From Prochlorococcus sp. AG-409-J16 (lineage in GTDB: Bacteria > Cyanobacteriota > Cyanobacteriia > PCC-6307 > Cyanobiaceae): a stretch of 64,000 nucleotides of DNA. The translations under genes and the position numbers were made by a program. How positions within the stretch are numbered: the stretch's first letter is position 1; each line of letters starts with the position of its first letter. The stretch spans positions 1 through 64,000 of the forward strand of contig QCKB01000004.1 of NCBI GenBank assembly GCA_003215655.1, in the 5' to 3' direction. The notes below the pieces were generated by a model. It saw only the letters and a list, made by a program, of their open reading frames with translations, was not told the DNA's origin and made no database searches. Positions 29,038 to 38,482 of the stretch are shown here, piece after piece.

Positions 29038-30578
29038 TTATTTAAAGAAGCTTCTTCTTTAACTGCAATAAATTTATCCTGGACAAATTGATGAATTAAA
29101 GCTAATTCGTGATCAATCATCTCATCTGTAAGACCTGGGTAAGTTCCTAAGAAAATTGCTTGTTGCATTAACTGATCAGCTCCTGACATTTCTGGAACGG
29201 CCATTCGAATTGCCTCGGGACTTTCCTCAATAAGTTTGACAAAGGCTGGCTGACGAAGAAGATTTCCACCAAACAACAGACGTGTTCCCACTCCCTTAGA
29301 AGCTAAATAGCTGCCTAATTCATAACTGCTAAAAGGTGCCTCTGTACGAACCAAAAGTAAGAAGCCAAACCAACTGCAATCTGTCCTCGAACCTGATGAA
29401 TCCCAAGAAAAGGATCCACTTGCTGAAAGATATTTAATGGCATGTGTAGGCAAGCAAAATGAAAAAACCTTATCCAATGAGTCCAACCCTTGCCTCAGTC
29501 TCTGCCAATTATGCTTGCGTGCCTCAATGAACTCTGGTAAGCGACGAATTTGTATTCTTCCAATAGCTGCCTGAGGGTCAAGGGGCTTAAGATTATAGCC
29601 AAAGTGAGAATAAATATATTTATGGTCATAACCCTTAGGTAACTCTCCAAGCTTCCAGTTGTAACGTTTTCCACAGGTGTCATCATGACCACTTGGACAC
29701 CAACAATCGCGACCCCAATCACGAAAACTCTCCACTATTCGCGCCAATCGAGAGCTTCTAACAATATTTACGGCCCCTCCTTCTCCCATAGTTAAGTGAT
29801 GAGGCGGATAAAAACTTTGTGTACTCAAATCTCCCCAAGTTCCTGTCCAACGAATTACATAATCAGGGCCAGCATCTAAACCAGGACTATTTTGATTAAA
29901 ACCTAAATCCTCTGCCTTTTTCTTAGGAAGGGTATAACTACATCCCAAAGCATCACAGTTATCTTCAATCAACCAAAGATCATACTTCTGACAAAAAGAT
30001 AACACTGCTCCAAGATCAAAAGGATTACCTAAAGCATGAGCTGCCATAACAGCCTTTGTCTTCCCTGGAACATATGCTGCTTCCAATTGATCAACACGAA
30101 TATTCCCAGTAATTGGATTGTTATCTACGAATACTGGAATACATCCATTCTGTAAAATTGGTGTAACTGTCGTAGGAAAACCTGCAGCGCAGGTAATCAC
30201 CTCATCATTTTTTTTAAGACGTTTCTGTAAAGGTAGCAAAGGAGATGTAAGGGCTGAAAGGGCAAGTAAGTTCGCAGATGAACCTGAATTAACTGCCAGA
30301 CAAGAACTTACGCCAAGAAATTCCGCTAATTCCTTCTGAAAAGCCTCACCTTCACTGCCCAAGGTCAACCAAAAATCAAGCGTACTGCTAATTGCAGCCT
30401 CAACCTCATCCTCAGTAAACACCCTTCCTGCATAAGGAATAGAATCACTATCAGAGTTAAATGCTGGCTTCAACTCATCTGAGCCAGGTCTAAATAACCG
30501 ATGAGCTAAGCGCGCATATTCACGAGTTAATCTCAAAATCTCTGCCTTCTTGTGATCTAACTCTGCTTGGCTTGCCAT
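29034..30578 (-). CDS. rfbH: CDP-4-keto-6-deoxyglucose-3-dehydrase (RfbH/AscC, E1 type)
   Basis: About 514 residues from the ATG at 30576-30578 (MASQAELDHKK); a TTG five codons earlier is also open. It belongs to the DegT/DnrJ/EryC1 fold, but the usual catalytic lysine is replaced by histidine in SFYPPHHLTMGEGGAV, the hallmark of PMP-dependent E1 dehydrases that remove the C3 hydroxyl of CDP-4-keto-6-deoxyglucose. The [2Fe-2S] cysteines are also present: CDALG upstream and the C-x-C-x7-C cluster in DCWCPSGHDDTC. The spacing between them is 83 residues, about 26 more than the C-x57-C described for the classical enzyme, because of an insertion after CDALG. The partner reductase (RfbI/AscD) is not in this window. 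Confidence 0.93.
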   Translation of the reverse strand: MASQAELDHKKAEILRLTREYARLAHRLFRPGSDELKPAFNSDSDSIPYAGRVFTEDEVEAAISSTLDFWLTLGSEGEAFQKELAEFLGVSSCLAVNSGSSANLLALSALTSPLLPLQKRLKKNDEVITCAAGFPTTVTPILQNGCIPVFVDNNPITGNIRVDQLEAAYVPGKTKAVMAAHALGNPFDLGAVLSFCQKYDLWLIEDNCDALGCSYTLPKKKAEDLGFNQNSPGLDAGPDYVIRWTGTWGDLSTQSFYPPHHLTMGEGGAVNIVRSSRLARIVESFRDWGRDCWCPSGHDDTCGKRYNWKLGELPKGYDHKYIYSHFGYNLKPLDPQAAIGRIQIRRLPEFIEARKHNWQRLRQGLDSLDKVFSFCLPTHAIKYLSASGSFSWDSSGSRTDCSWFGFLLLVRTEAPFSSYELGSYLASKGVGTRLLFGGNLLRQPAFVKLIEESPEAIRMAVPEMSGADQLMQQAIFLGTYPGLTDEMIDHELALIHQFVQDKFIAVKEEASLNK

Positions 30579-30619
30579 AAATTTAGAGCTCAAAAAAACT
30601 ACGCTAAGTCTGCAAAGTA

Positions 30620-31702
30620 TCAGCTCTTCAAATACCGATCTATCTGCTCAATACAAAGTGATCGTGACAATTCTCTTGAATTGAACCTGCGATACCACTC
30701 AACAGTCTGTGAAATCGTAACCTCAAAACTCCAACGAGGAGTCCAATCAAGCTGATGAAAAGCCTTATCAGTCGATAAATCGAGGCGCAAAGCTTCATGA
30801 ACAGATACCGAATCAGATTGATCAATCCATGTACCTGGCCAATGACTGAGAATTTCTTCAACAAGTTCCTGCACTGTCTTATTTGAGGCTCTATTAGGAC
30901 CAAAGTTAAATGCCGTAGCTAGAGAAGGATTCAAATATAAATTCTGTGCCAGCTTTAAATATCCATGAAGAGGTTCAAGAACGTGCTGCCATGGCCGCGT
31001 AGACCTAGGAGCCCTTACAGGTATAGGTTTTCCTTCTATCAAAGAACGAATTACATCTGGAACAATTCGATCCTTAGCCCAATCACCTCCACCTATCACA
31101 TTCCCTGCACGAGCAGAAGCTATTCGAAGGTTAGGCCTCTGATGAGGCATTTCGCCACAAAAACTTGAACGCCAACTAGCAATTGCTATTTCAGCTGCTG
31201 CCTTGCTACTGCTATATGGATCATGCCCACCTAATAGGTCCTCTTCTCGATACCCATAGTCCCAAGAACAATTCTGATAAACCTTATCTGTAGTTACTAT
31301 TACAGCGGCAACTTGGTGATCAACCTCACGAAGCGCCTCAAGGACATTGCATGTCCCAATTACATTGGTATTCCAGGTAAGTAGAGGGTCTTGATAACTT
31401 CTTCTAACAAGCGGCTGAGCAGCAAGGTGGAAAACAATTTCTGGTTGAAAAGCCTTGATTCTCTCTTTTAAATAAGCTGCATTCGCAAGATCCGATCTCA
31501 CGTCTTGAGCAAAATCTGAAGCAATTTCCAGACTTTCAAATAATGAAGGTCCTTCCTGATCATCAGGGTCCAATCCATACCCTTCAACCACAGCTCCCCA
31601 ATGCATAAGCCATAAAGCGAGCCAGCTGCCCTTAAAGCCTGTATGACCACTTAGCCATACTCGACGTCCTTTCCAGAAATCAATGGAGCAATTAGTAATC
31701 AT
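30620..31702 (-). CDS. rfbG: CDP-glucose 4,6-dehydratase
   Basis: About 360 residues from the ATG at 31700-31702, which shares a base with the rfbF stop (TAATG); the frame is open 12 codons further upstream. The loop VWLSGHTGFKGSWLALWL is diagnostic of RfbG, and TTDKVYQNCSWDYGYREED with YSSSKAAAEI gives the catalytic Asp/Glu-Tyr-Lys set. The enzyme oxidises C4 and removes the C6 hydroxyl of CDP-glucose with tightly bound NAD, giving CDP-4-keto-6-deoxyglucose, the substrate of RfbH encoded next. It acts in the cytoplasm. Confidence 0.94.
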   Translation of the reverse strand: MITNCSIDFWKGRRVWLSGHTGFKGSWLALWLMHWGAVVEGYGLDPDDQEGPSLFESLEIASDFAQDVRSDLANAAYLKERIKAFQPEIVFHLAAQPLVRRSYQDPLLTWNTNVIGTCNVLEALREVDHQVAAVIVTTDKVYQNCSWDYGYREEDLLGGHDPYSSSKAAAEIAIASWRSSFCGEMPHQRPNLRIASARAGNVIGGGDWAKDRIVPDVIRSLIEGKPIPVRAPRSTRPWQHVLEPLHGYLKLAQNLYLNPSLATAFNFGPNRASNKTVQELVEEILSHWPGTWIDQSDSVSVHEALRLDLSTDKAFHQLDWTPRWSFEVTISQTVEWYRRFNSRELSRSLCIEQIDRYLKS

Positions 31703-32472
31703 TACCAAGTCTTCCAAGGCGCTCGTTTGGCTTGCCATAGTTCCTCCAATAATTGACGATCTCGCAAAGTGTCCATTGGCTGCCAGAAACCATGATGCTG
31801 AAAAGCATTTAACTGGTTCATAGCTGCTATCTCAGGCAAGCAGTCTTGTTCCCAAATACTTTTATCTCCTTGAATGAGATTTAACACTTCTGGCTCTAAG
31901 ACAAAGAACCCACCATTGATCCATGAACCATCTCCCTGAGGCTTTTCCTCAAATGAAAGAACTCTGCCTCTTTCAAACGCCAAAGAACCAAAACGTCCAG
32001 GAGGTTGAACTGCGGTAAGAGTTGCCCAGCGTCCTTGCTTTTTATGGAAATCAATGGCTGCTGTTATATCTACATCAGCAACTCCGTCACCATAAGTAAA
32101 ACAAAATGGTCCTTTATCATCAAGATATGAAGAGACCCTTCGCAATCTTCCACCAGTAAGAGTGGATTCCCCTGTATCAACAAGAGTGACCTTCCAAGGT
32201 TCAACATTTTGTTGATGAACTTCCATATGATTTTTGTTCATATCAAAAGTTACATCACTACTGTGAAGAAAGTAATTCGCAAAATACTCCTTAATCAAAT
32301 AACCTTTATAACCGCAGCAAATTATGAAATCATTAATTCCATGATGGGAATAAATTTTAAGAATATGCCAAAGAATAGGGCGGCCCCCAACCTCAACCAT
32401 TGGCTTAGGTTTAAGATGAGTTTCTTCAGAGATGCGCGTGCCAAGCCCACCGGCAAGAACAACGGCTTTCAT
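31702..32472 (-). CDS. rfbF: Glucose-1-phosphate cytidylyltransferase
   Basis: A 256-residue nucleotidyltransferase that joins CTP and glucose-1-phosphate to make CDP-glucose, the entry step of the pathway. Visible are the pyrophosphorylase loop [38 protein letters not shown], the RfbF-typical [14 protein letters not shown] and [12 protein letters not shown] with the metal-binding Asp. Length matches the family. It lies 3 bp downstream of the Wzm-like permease gene and overlaps rfbG by one base, so export and sugar synthesis genes share a transcript. Confidence 0.95.
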   Translation of the reverse strand: MKAVVLAGGLGTRISEETHLKPKPMVEVGGRPILWHILKIYSHHGINDFIICCGYKGYLIKEYFANYFLHSSDVTFDMNKNHMEVHQQNVEPWKVTLVDTGESTLTGGRLRRVSSYLDDKGPFCFTYGDGVADVDITAAIDFHKKQGRWATLTAVQPPGRFGSLAFERGRVLSFEEKPQGDGSWINGGFFVLEPEVLNLIQGDKSIWEQDCLPEIAAMNQLNAFQHHGFWQPMDTLRDRQLLEELWQAKRAPWKTW

Positions 32473-32475
32473 ATA

Positions 32476-33309
32476 CTAAACCCAAAAAGGTATATGGTAG
32501 CGAAGTCTCTTGAGCAATATGCAAACTAGGAAAATTGCAAATATATTAAGAAGCAAAGTAATAGTTTCAACATTCAAATTAACACTACCTTCAATCACCG
32601 AAGACCGAACAGGCTCCAATATTCGATAAAATGGATTTAAATCAGCAATTAGCTTTGCTTTACCTAAGCCTTCCTTCTGATAAAGAATAGGTGAAACTAA
32701 AAATGTTAGTTGCATTATAATAGGTGTTAACTGACCAAAATCCTTAAATCTCGCTCCTAAAACTGCCATTAGAATAGTCATCCAAAAGCAAAAAAGAATT
32801 AGATTTGCCAATGGCAGCCAAATCGTACTAACTGTATTGAACAAAATAGCTGGGGAAATAAAAGATAATGCAATTAACACAATTCCAAAACTTTGCGCAA
32901 AAGTCTGAACCTGAAATGACCATTCCTCTAAACAGTAAAAAATCGATGGCAAGGAATTATTGATCAACTGATCTCTCCGATTAAAAAATAATGCACAGCT
33001 ACTTATTACCGAAAGGCTTATAAAGCCCCAAATTGTATAACCCAATCCCAAGTAAACTATATATTCCCAAGGGTTAGGTATTTTAAAAACTATTCCATAT
33101 ACTGAACCAAGTATTGCAACACTAAATAGATTACTCAAACCAAGCCAAAAGCTGCCAAAATATGTTCTGCTAAAGCGTGCCAAAGTTCTCAACCATGCGC
33201 TATACCACCAAGCTCTCGATGTGCGTATTGCATACAACAAACCAAACCCTTTAGCAGGAGATACATTCCTTAGATGCAAATCTAAAATTTTATTTTTTTT
33301 ATCAATCAT
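32476..33309 (-). CDS. wzm: ABC-2 type polysaccharide export permease (Wzm/KpsM-like)
   Basis: A 277-residue membrane protein with about six hydrophobic segments (for example [62 protein letters not shown]) and the family pattern [14 protein letters not shown] before [12 protein letters not shown]. These proteins form the channel that moves undecaprenyl-linked glycan across the inner membrane. The start overlaps the stop of the ATPase gene by four bases (ATGA), typical of a coupled Wzt-Wzm pair. The symbol is by similarity to O-antigen exporters; a teichoic-acid- or capsule-type exporter is less likely in a Gram-negative. Confidence 0.88.
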   Translation of the reverse strand: MIDKKNKILDLHLRNVSPAKGFGLLYAIRTSRAWWYSAWLRTLARFSRTYFGSFWLGLSNLFSVAILGSVYGIVFKIPNPWEYIVYLGLGYTIWGFISLSVISSCALFFNRRDQLINNSLPSIFYCLEEWSFQVQTFAQSFGIVLIALSFISPAILFNTVSTIWLPLANLILFCFWMTILMAVLGARFKDFGQLTPIIMQLTFLVSPILYQKEGLGKAKLIADLNPFYRILEPVRSSVIEGSVNLNVETITLLLNIFAIFLVCILLKRLRYHIPFWV

Positions 33310-34136
33310 GAATCAACCTTACCCTTATAGATTACAAATGCTTCTTGCAAAGGGCCATCAAAAACTACACGTCCATGCTCTAGGACTAAGCCTCTAGCGC
33401 AAAAGCGATTCAATAGCTCAATAGAGTGAGAAGCCAATATCAAAGTCCCAACCTCACCTAAAAACTTTTCAAGGCGCTCTTGTGCACGAGAAAGGAACCA
33501 TTGGTCACCTGCACCAATCCCCTCATCAAGAGCTAAAGCCTCATGGCGAAAAGCTGTTAACAAACCAAATTGAAGACGAGTTTTCATTCCATCGCTATAA
33601 GTTCTTATAGGCAAATGTATAAAATCTGCTAATTCCGTAAAGGTAACAAGTTCTTCAAGGAATTGATCAAATCCATCAGTTGTATTGCAGTTAAATAAGT
33701 AATGTGCACGTGCAGCATGGAAACCGCTTAAGTCAGTATCAACCCAGAAACTTTTATCTATCAAGGGCGCTACATTCGAATACCTACGTATGCGCCCACG
33801 CGTTGGAGCATATATGTCACATAACAAACGCAATAAAGTACTTTTTCCTGCACCATTATGACCTAGTAGTGCCACCCTTTCGCCTTTTTTAATAGTAAAG
33901 TCTAAATCACTCAAAGCCTTAACAGCTATTGCACCTCCATTATTCCTATTAAGCATTCCACCAGTAAGACCACCAACTAAAGCTGACTTAAGAGATCTGC
34001 TACCAATACCCTCGACTGGAATATCAAGGCAAACATGATCCAATTCAACCAGAGGAGTGGCTTCGGAAGAAATATTTGAATGGATGATTTTCTGCACAGA
34101 TATAAATATAAGTTTATAGTTATTTATTCCAACCAA
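33306..34136 (-). CDS. wzt: ABC polysaccharide export ATPase (Wzt/KpsT-like)
   Basis: A 276-residue ATPase with Walker [10 protein letters not shown], the signature [14 protein letters not shown], Walker [13 protein letters not shown] and the switch region [10 protein letters not shown]. It lacks the extra C-terminal carbohydrate-binding domain of the long Wzt proteins that read chain-terminating groups, so chain length or termination must be controlled elsewhere. The first codon is TTG at 34136 with a GTG 13 codons later as an alternative; no ATG precedes the ATPase core. It overlaps the sulfotransferase-like gene upstream by 17 bp. Confidence 0.9.
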   Translation of the reverse strand: MVGINNYKLIFISVQKIIHSNISSEATPLVELDHVCLDIPVEGIGSRSLKSALVGGLTGGMLNRNNGGAIAVKALSDLDFTIKKGERVALLGHNGAGKSTLLRLLCDIYAPTRGRIRRYSNVAPLIDKSFWVDTDLSGFHAARAHYLFNCNTTDGFDQFLEELVTFTELADFIHLPIRTYSDGMKTRLQFGLLTAFRHEALALDEGIGAGDQWFLSRAQERLEKFLGEVGTLILASHSIELLNRFCARGLVLEHGRVVFDGPLQEAFVIYKGKVDS

Positions 34137-35154
34137 TATGGAATAACCTAGAGAAATATCTTAAAAGCCTAGAGAGAAACTTTTTTAATGAATTATTAGA
34201 GGTCACTTGTTGAGTTCGCAATTTTTGACATTCTATATTCAAAACACTAAGCTCTTGTTCTTGCGCGTGCAATCTTTCTTGTAAACGAATCTCTGGGGAA
34301 CAAAGCTGCTGCCTCTCTATAACTTCTAAAATTGATCTAGGCAAAGCAGAAAAAGTATCGATAAATTGATTTCTGAAATCAGGTTTAGCATCTTTTACCT
34401 GATTATAAAGTTTCTCACAAGAATCCAATAGTACAGGGTCCACCAATGTCTGTGGATTTGAGGGAGGTCTAGATAAACCAGAACGATTCAAACCAGGCTC
34501 AACATGTTGTCTAAAGATAGTCCTCCATTGAGACATTTCTGGAACCTGTATACCTTGGCGATCAAGCAGACCGTTGAGCTCTTTAATAATTGATTGAGAT
34601 TGAATTTCTAAATCATCTATTAGCAACGAGCTATACAGAGTCAATACATCGCCTGGACGAATAGAAGCAGCCAAATGAAAATTATAAATAAACCATAAGC
34701 CAAGCCCCCGCTCTATAGGAATTGCATTTCTTGCATACAGAGAAATAGCTACTTCCATTGGCTCTCTCAATACACAAGCCAAAGGTACTCTTTTGAGCAA
34801 AATATGCAGATAGGCTGGATGAGTTATGCATAAACGAGGATCCTTATCAACCCAATTATTATTGAGTGCATAAGATTCAAAACTAAGACGTTCATTATGG
34901 AAAACTTCTAACCTGCCTTGAATAGGCCAAGTGATTGGAAAAAGTGGTGGGGTATGCCAATGAGCACCAATAGAGCTCAATAGTGACTCATTCAGCTCAA
35001 GAAGCTGTCTCGACTCAAAAAATCCACGAGGATTATCCAAAGAAGCTTCTGGCTCCTCCTTGCAATCGTCATTCCCATCAGACAAAGCCAAAGCACCCTT
35101 CAATAGAGACGCTAGTAGAGAAGTTCCTGAGCGATGGCAACCAGTAATAAACAA
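34120..35154 (-). CDS. Sulfotransferase-like protein with C-terminal coiled coil
   Basis: About 344 residues. The N-terminus [18 protein letters not shown] matches the 5'-phosphosulfate-binding loop of PAPS-dependent sulfotransferases, and [19 protein letters not shown] is a plausible 3'-phosphate motif (Arg...Ser). The C-terminal 60 residues ([19 protein letters not shown]) look like a coiled coil and a basic tail. The start is uncertain: only TTG at 35154, or ATT/GTA codons just upstream, precede the first beta strand before an in-frame stop at 35167. Sulfation of the exported glycan is the likely role, given the neighbouring Wzt/Wzm genes. Confidence 0.75.
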   Translation of the reverse strand: MFITGCHRSGTSLLASLLKGALALSDGNDDCKEEPEASLDNPRGFFESRQLLELNESLLSSIGAHWHTPPLFPITWPIQGRLEVFHNERLSFESYALNNNWVDKDPRLCITHPAYLHILLKRVPLACVLREPMEVAISLYARNAIPIERGLGLWFIYNFHLAASIRPGDVLTLYSSLLIDDLEIQSQSIIKELNGLLDRQGIQVPEMSQWRTIFRQHVEPGLNRSGLSRPPSNPQTLVDPVLLDSCEKLYNQVKDAKPDFRNQFIDTFSALPRSILEVIERQQLCSPEIRLQERLHAQEQELSVLNIECQKLRTQQVTSNNSLKKFLSRLLRYFSRLFHIGWNK

Positions 35155-35325
35155 TACGAAAATGACTCAAGATTTAAACTCTAGTGTGTCAGGTATCGTT
35201 TTTTGTCAAAGAGAAATATAAAAAGCCTCTAAAGAAGAAACAATAGGTTGGGCTGCTTAAAATAATACATACTAATTGAGAAGAAAAAAATTTGAATATT
35301 TTAATTAATGCTAACTATTTAAAAA
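35155..35325. other. Intergenic gap within the minus-strand glycan cluster
   Basis: A 171-bp AT-rich gap separates the GT4 gene from the sulfotransferase gene. On the minus strand there is a TTGACA at about 35204-35209, but no convincing -10 hexamer at 16-18 bp spacing. No tRNA-like fold or strong terminator is visible. It is the largest gap inside the cluster, so a transcript boundary here is possible. Confidence 0.3.
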
Positions 35326-36642
35326 TTATAAGAAAAGACTTCTAGCCATTACTAGTAGAACAAGACCAAGTACATCAGGGTGTAGAAGGTCTAATCGTGA
35401 TTTGATTTTCTTTTGAAGGCAAGTCTTAACCCAATAACTATCATCTGCCTGTAATAATCTTAGTAGGCTCGCCAACTCAGATGGCTTACAAGTATTAAAA
35501 CGAAGTGCTGCGTTTCCGCCTGCCTCTCGTAAACCAACTGCGTCGCCCAATAGAGGAATGCCACCACTAGCCATAGCCTCAACAGCAGGCAAGCCAAACC
35601 CCTCAGCATGGCTTGGTATTACAACCGCTAAAGCATTTTTATAAATCAAGCTCAGCTCTAAGTCAGTAAAGCCAGCAGCAAGAATTCTCCCTTTCATATA
35701 AGGTGCAGAATTCTCAAGCTCCGTGCGGCGCTTATCTGCCGCAATACCACAAATCACAAGCTGAACATCAATCAACTCTGGATCTAATAATGCTTTAACT
35801 ATTAGCTCTGGGTTCTTATAAGAACCAATAACGCTAGTCCCAGGTAACAAGATATATGGTTGTTTAAGACCTAAATCAGCTTTTATTCTCTTCCACAACC
35901 GATCGCTAACATTTTTGTCTTTATCAGTTCCTAAAAAAATCTCACTTGGCGCAGGATGACACCAAGCTATAGAGCCAATAGGCCTATCTAATAGTTTCTC
36001 TAGATATGAAGCAGTATCAGCTGAAACAGCAAGATGCTTTGATGCACCATTTATCCAACGCTTCCTAACAAGTTTCATCGATTCCCGTACACCATAAATT
36101 TCGGGTAAGCAGTCATGCACTAAGGCAAGCTCAGCGCAATGAGGAAATTCTTTGCCACAAGAACTAATCCAACTTGACAGAAAAACGTCAGCAGAAAAAC
36201 GTAAAGCGAAATCTCTATTCTCTTTAGCAATTGAAAAAATTGATTCTGGATCTAAAGGATCAACCGATTCCCCTGCTTCAGAAGGAAATCCTTCAGTAAT
36301 AGCCAAATGGCTATCTCGATCGATCAAGCAAATAGGAGCATCCAATGTAAACATCCCTGGTAGCCTCCAACAATTGAGAATTTGCTCCCAAACCCTTGTA
36401 ATCCCTCCATATTGCTTAGAGAACCAAATACCATCTATTAACAATCGTGGACCTTTTCCCCCAGCTATACGTAGAAATAATTCTCTTTGAAGAAGATCTT
36501 CTCTCAATAAGGGTTGCAAAGAAAGTAGTCGCGTTTGAACTTTTTTTGCTCCTTCAAGGCCATTAGCTCGCCAAGCGTCTAAAACCAAGCCAGCTGCAGA
36601 AAAGTCACCTAAATCTGTCTTTAAAGATGATTGCACTTCCAT
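35326..36642 (-). CDS. Family 4 glycosyltransferase
   Basis: About 438 residues from the ATG at 36640-36642 (MEVQSSLKTDLG); a GTG 15 codons upstream is also in frame. The C-terminal half carries the GT4 donor-site pattern: LPGTSVIGSYKNPELIVKAL, ILAAGFTDLELSLIYKNALAVV and the EX7E motif in SHAEGFGLPAVEAMASG. The N-terminal half is GT-B-like and contains SSWISSCGKEFP, as seen in mannosyl- or rhamnosyltransferases that lack a membrane anchor. It is the most upstream minus-strand gene of the cluster and is divergent from the sulfotransferase gene at 36847. Confidence 0.87.
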   Translation of the reverse strand: MEVQSSLKTDLGDFSAAGLVLDAWRANGLEGAKKVQTRLLSLQPLLREDLLQRELFLRIAGGKGPRLLIDGIWFSKQYGGITRVWEQILNCWRLPGMFTLDAPICLIDRDSHLAITEGFPSEAGESVDPLDPESIFSIAKENRDFALRFSADVFLSSWISSCGKEFPHCAELALVHDCLPEIYGVRESMKLVRKRWINGASKHLAVSADTASYLEKLLDRPIGSIAWCHPAPSEIFLGTDKDKNVSDRLWKRIKADLGLKQPYILLPGTSVIGSYKNPELIVKALLDPELIDVQLVICGIAADKRRTELENSAPYMKGRILAAGFTDLELSLIYKNALAVVIPSHAEGFGLPAVEAMASGGIPLLGDAVGLREAGGNAALRFNTCKPSELASLLRLLQADDSYWVKTCLQKKIKSRLDLLHPDVLGLVLLVMARSLFL

Positions 36643-36846
36643 ATATCTTAATTCTAAGCGAAAAAGAGAGACCGGATTTAAAAACACTCAGAATGGAAAT
36701 GGGTCTGTTTATTTAGTTAAGGACAAAAGAAACGAGAGTTGAAACATTAAGATGCGAAATGAATACAAATGCTTAAATTATGATATGCACAGAAAATAAA
36801 ATTTTATCCCTTGCAAGCTCTCAGATTCCTTAATAAATTCATCGAT

Positions 36847-37593
36847 ATGGAGAAAAAGGTACAATTTCTAATTTGCGGGGCTCAAAAAGGGGGCACTACG
36901 GCACTTACTCAATATTTAAATCAACATCCTAATATTTTCATTCCCGAAATCAAAGAAGTTCATTTTTTTGATAATGAATCCAGGAAGTGGGATAATAAAG
37001 ATTATACAGATTATCATCAAAACTTCAAAGAAGGAAAAAGTAATCAAATTTGGGGGGAAGCAACACCAATTTATATGTATTGGGATAAATCTCCCGAAAG
37101 AATTTGGCAATATAATTCTAATATAAAGATTATAATAATACTGCGAAACCCTATAACTAGGAGTTATTCTCACTGGGCAATGGAATCAAACAGAGGCCAA
37201 GATTCATTAAGCTTTGAAAAGGCAATTGAGCTAGAAGATAGTAGAAAAAGAGAAGATCTACCATTCCAACATAGAGTGTACTCATATGTTGATAGAGGCT
37301 ATTATTGCAATCAAATAAATAGGCTTTGGCATTATTTTGGGAAGGATTCTGTTTTGATACTGAAGCAAGAAGACCTCAGGCTAAAGACAAAGGAATGTTT
37401 ATCAAAAATAACTAATCTCCTCAATATACAGGCTTTCAAAACTATAGATTATGTAGAGTCACATATTGGACATTACAGCGAGAAAATGGACCCCAATACA
37501 AAAATATACTTAAAAAAAATTTTTTACTATGAAATCAAACAACTAGAGGTGATGCTTAATTGGAATTGCAAAGACTGGTTAGAGGAAGAATAA
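36847..37593 (+). CDS. PAPS-dependent sulfotransferase
   Basis: About 248 residues from the ATG at 36847 (MEKKVQFLICGAQ); a TTG 12 codons upstream keeps the frame open but adds no family-like sequence. The 5'-phosphosulfate loop is FLICGAQKGGTTALTQYL and the 3'-phosphate motif is IIIILRNPITRSYSHW, with the conserved Arg and Ser. It resembles bacterial sulfotransferases of the heparan/Nod-factor type (Sulfotransfer_1). The gene opens a short plus-strand group in a very AT-rich stretch and ends 1 bp before the next gene. The acceptor is presumably a surface sugar. Confidence 0.9.
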   Translation: MEKKVQFLICGAQKGGTTALTQYLNQHPNIFIPEIKEVHFFDNESRKWDNKDYTDYHQNFKEGKSNQIWGEATPIYMYWDKSPERIWQYNSNIKIIIILRNPITRSYSHWAMESNRGQDSLSFEKAIELEDSRKREDLPFQHRVYSYVDRGYYCNQINRLWHYFGKDSVLILKQEDLRLKTKECLSKITNLLNIQAFKTIDYVESHIGHYSEKMDPNTKIYLKKIFYYEIKQLEVMLNWNCKDWLEEE

Positions 37594-37594
37594 A

Positions 37595-38482
37595 ATGAAA
37601 GTACTAATTACAATCCCACATGTTTTTGCTCCAAAAATAGATTCACCTTATTCTTCACAAAGGGAAGAAAAGCGAGACCTAAAAAGAAAAGCCCTATTTA
37701 ATGCAACTATAGAAAATATTAATCGACATGGGAAAAGGAGTTGGATTCATGCATCACTTGGAAAAGGTAAAGAGATTATCACTAGAGAGATCGAGGCAAA
37801 TTTAGGTATTGACCTTACTGTAAAAATTTATACTCATAAAGTACACACTCTTGCTGATTCACTTCCTATTCAAAAGGGTCTGGAGATCATTTATGCAGAA
37901 GAAAATGATGTCGCCAAAATACCTATGATTGCTTCTAAAAATGCAATTGAAGAAGTTGATAACTATGACCTTATAGGCTATATGGAAGATGATATCTTGA
38001 TAGAGGATAAAGAATTTTTTGCCAAAATAGAAAAACTAGTTGAGATAACTGGTGGAGAATATGCTTTTTTGCCTCATAGGTGTGAAAAGATTCCCAGTGA
38101 AGGTGATGTGATACTTTCTGGCGATCCTGATGGAGGAAGACCAGACCTATTTTGGGATACAGGAGAAACAATTCAAATAACTTGGCCTTTAGGTAAACGT
38201 AGTTTTTACAGAGCTACCAATCCGCATTCAGGTTGTTATTTCTTAATGCAAGAACAAGCTAAAAAAGTAAGAGATTACTGGCATGAAAATAAATGGAACG
38301 CAACATTTCAGCTCTCCGGACCTCTAGAACAAGCAGGTAGTGGAATATTACTACCTGTACTAAAATTGATGAAGCCTATACCTTCAGATTACAGATTTCT
38401 ATCTGTATTACATCAAGATGAGCTTTGGAAAAGACACCCAAAGGAAATTAAAGCTAATTCATGGATAGAACTCAAAGATTAG
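37595..38482 (+). CDS. Putative GT-A-like glycosyltransferase, uncharacterised family
   Basis: A 295-residue protein I cannot place in a named family. It opens MKVLITIPHVFAP and carries DLIGYMEDDILIED, a DXD-like metal site after a hydrophobic strand, then YAFLPHRCEKIP, TNPHSGCYFLMQEQA and GPLEQAGSGILLPVLKLMKP. The same motifs in the same order occur in the protein at 61481-62338, so the two define a family within this window. The layout (Rossmann-like start, DXD, acceptor-side motif) fits a GT-A glycosyltransferase. It follows the sulfotransferase gene by one base and overlaps the TPR-SGNH gene by 22 bp. Confidence 0.65.
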   Translation: MKVLITIPHVFAPKIDSPYSSQREEKRDLKRKALFNATIENINRHGKRSWIHASLGKGKEIITREIEANLGIDLTVKIYTHKVHTLADSLPIQKGLEIIYAEENDVAKIPMIASKNAIEEVDNYDLIGYMEDDILIEDKEFFAKIEKLVEITGGEYAFLPHRCEKIPSEGDVILSGDPDGGRPDLFWDTGETIQITWPLGKRSFYRATNPHSGCYFLMQEQAKKVRDYWHENKWNATFQLSGPLEQAGSGILLPVLKLMKPIPSDYRFLSVLHQDELWKRHPKEIKANSWIELKD

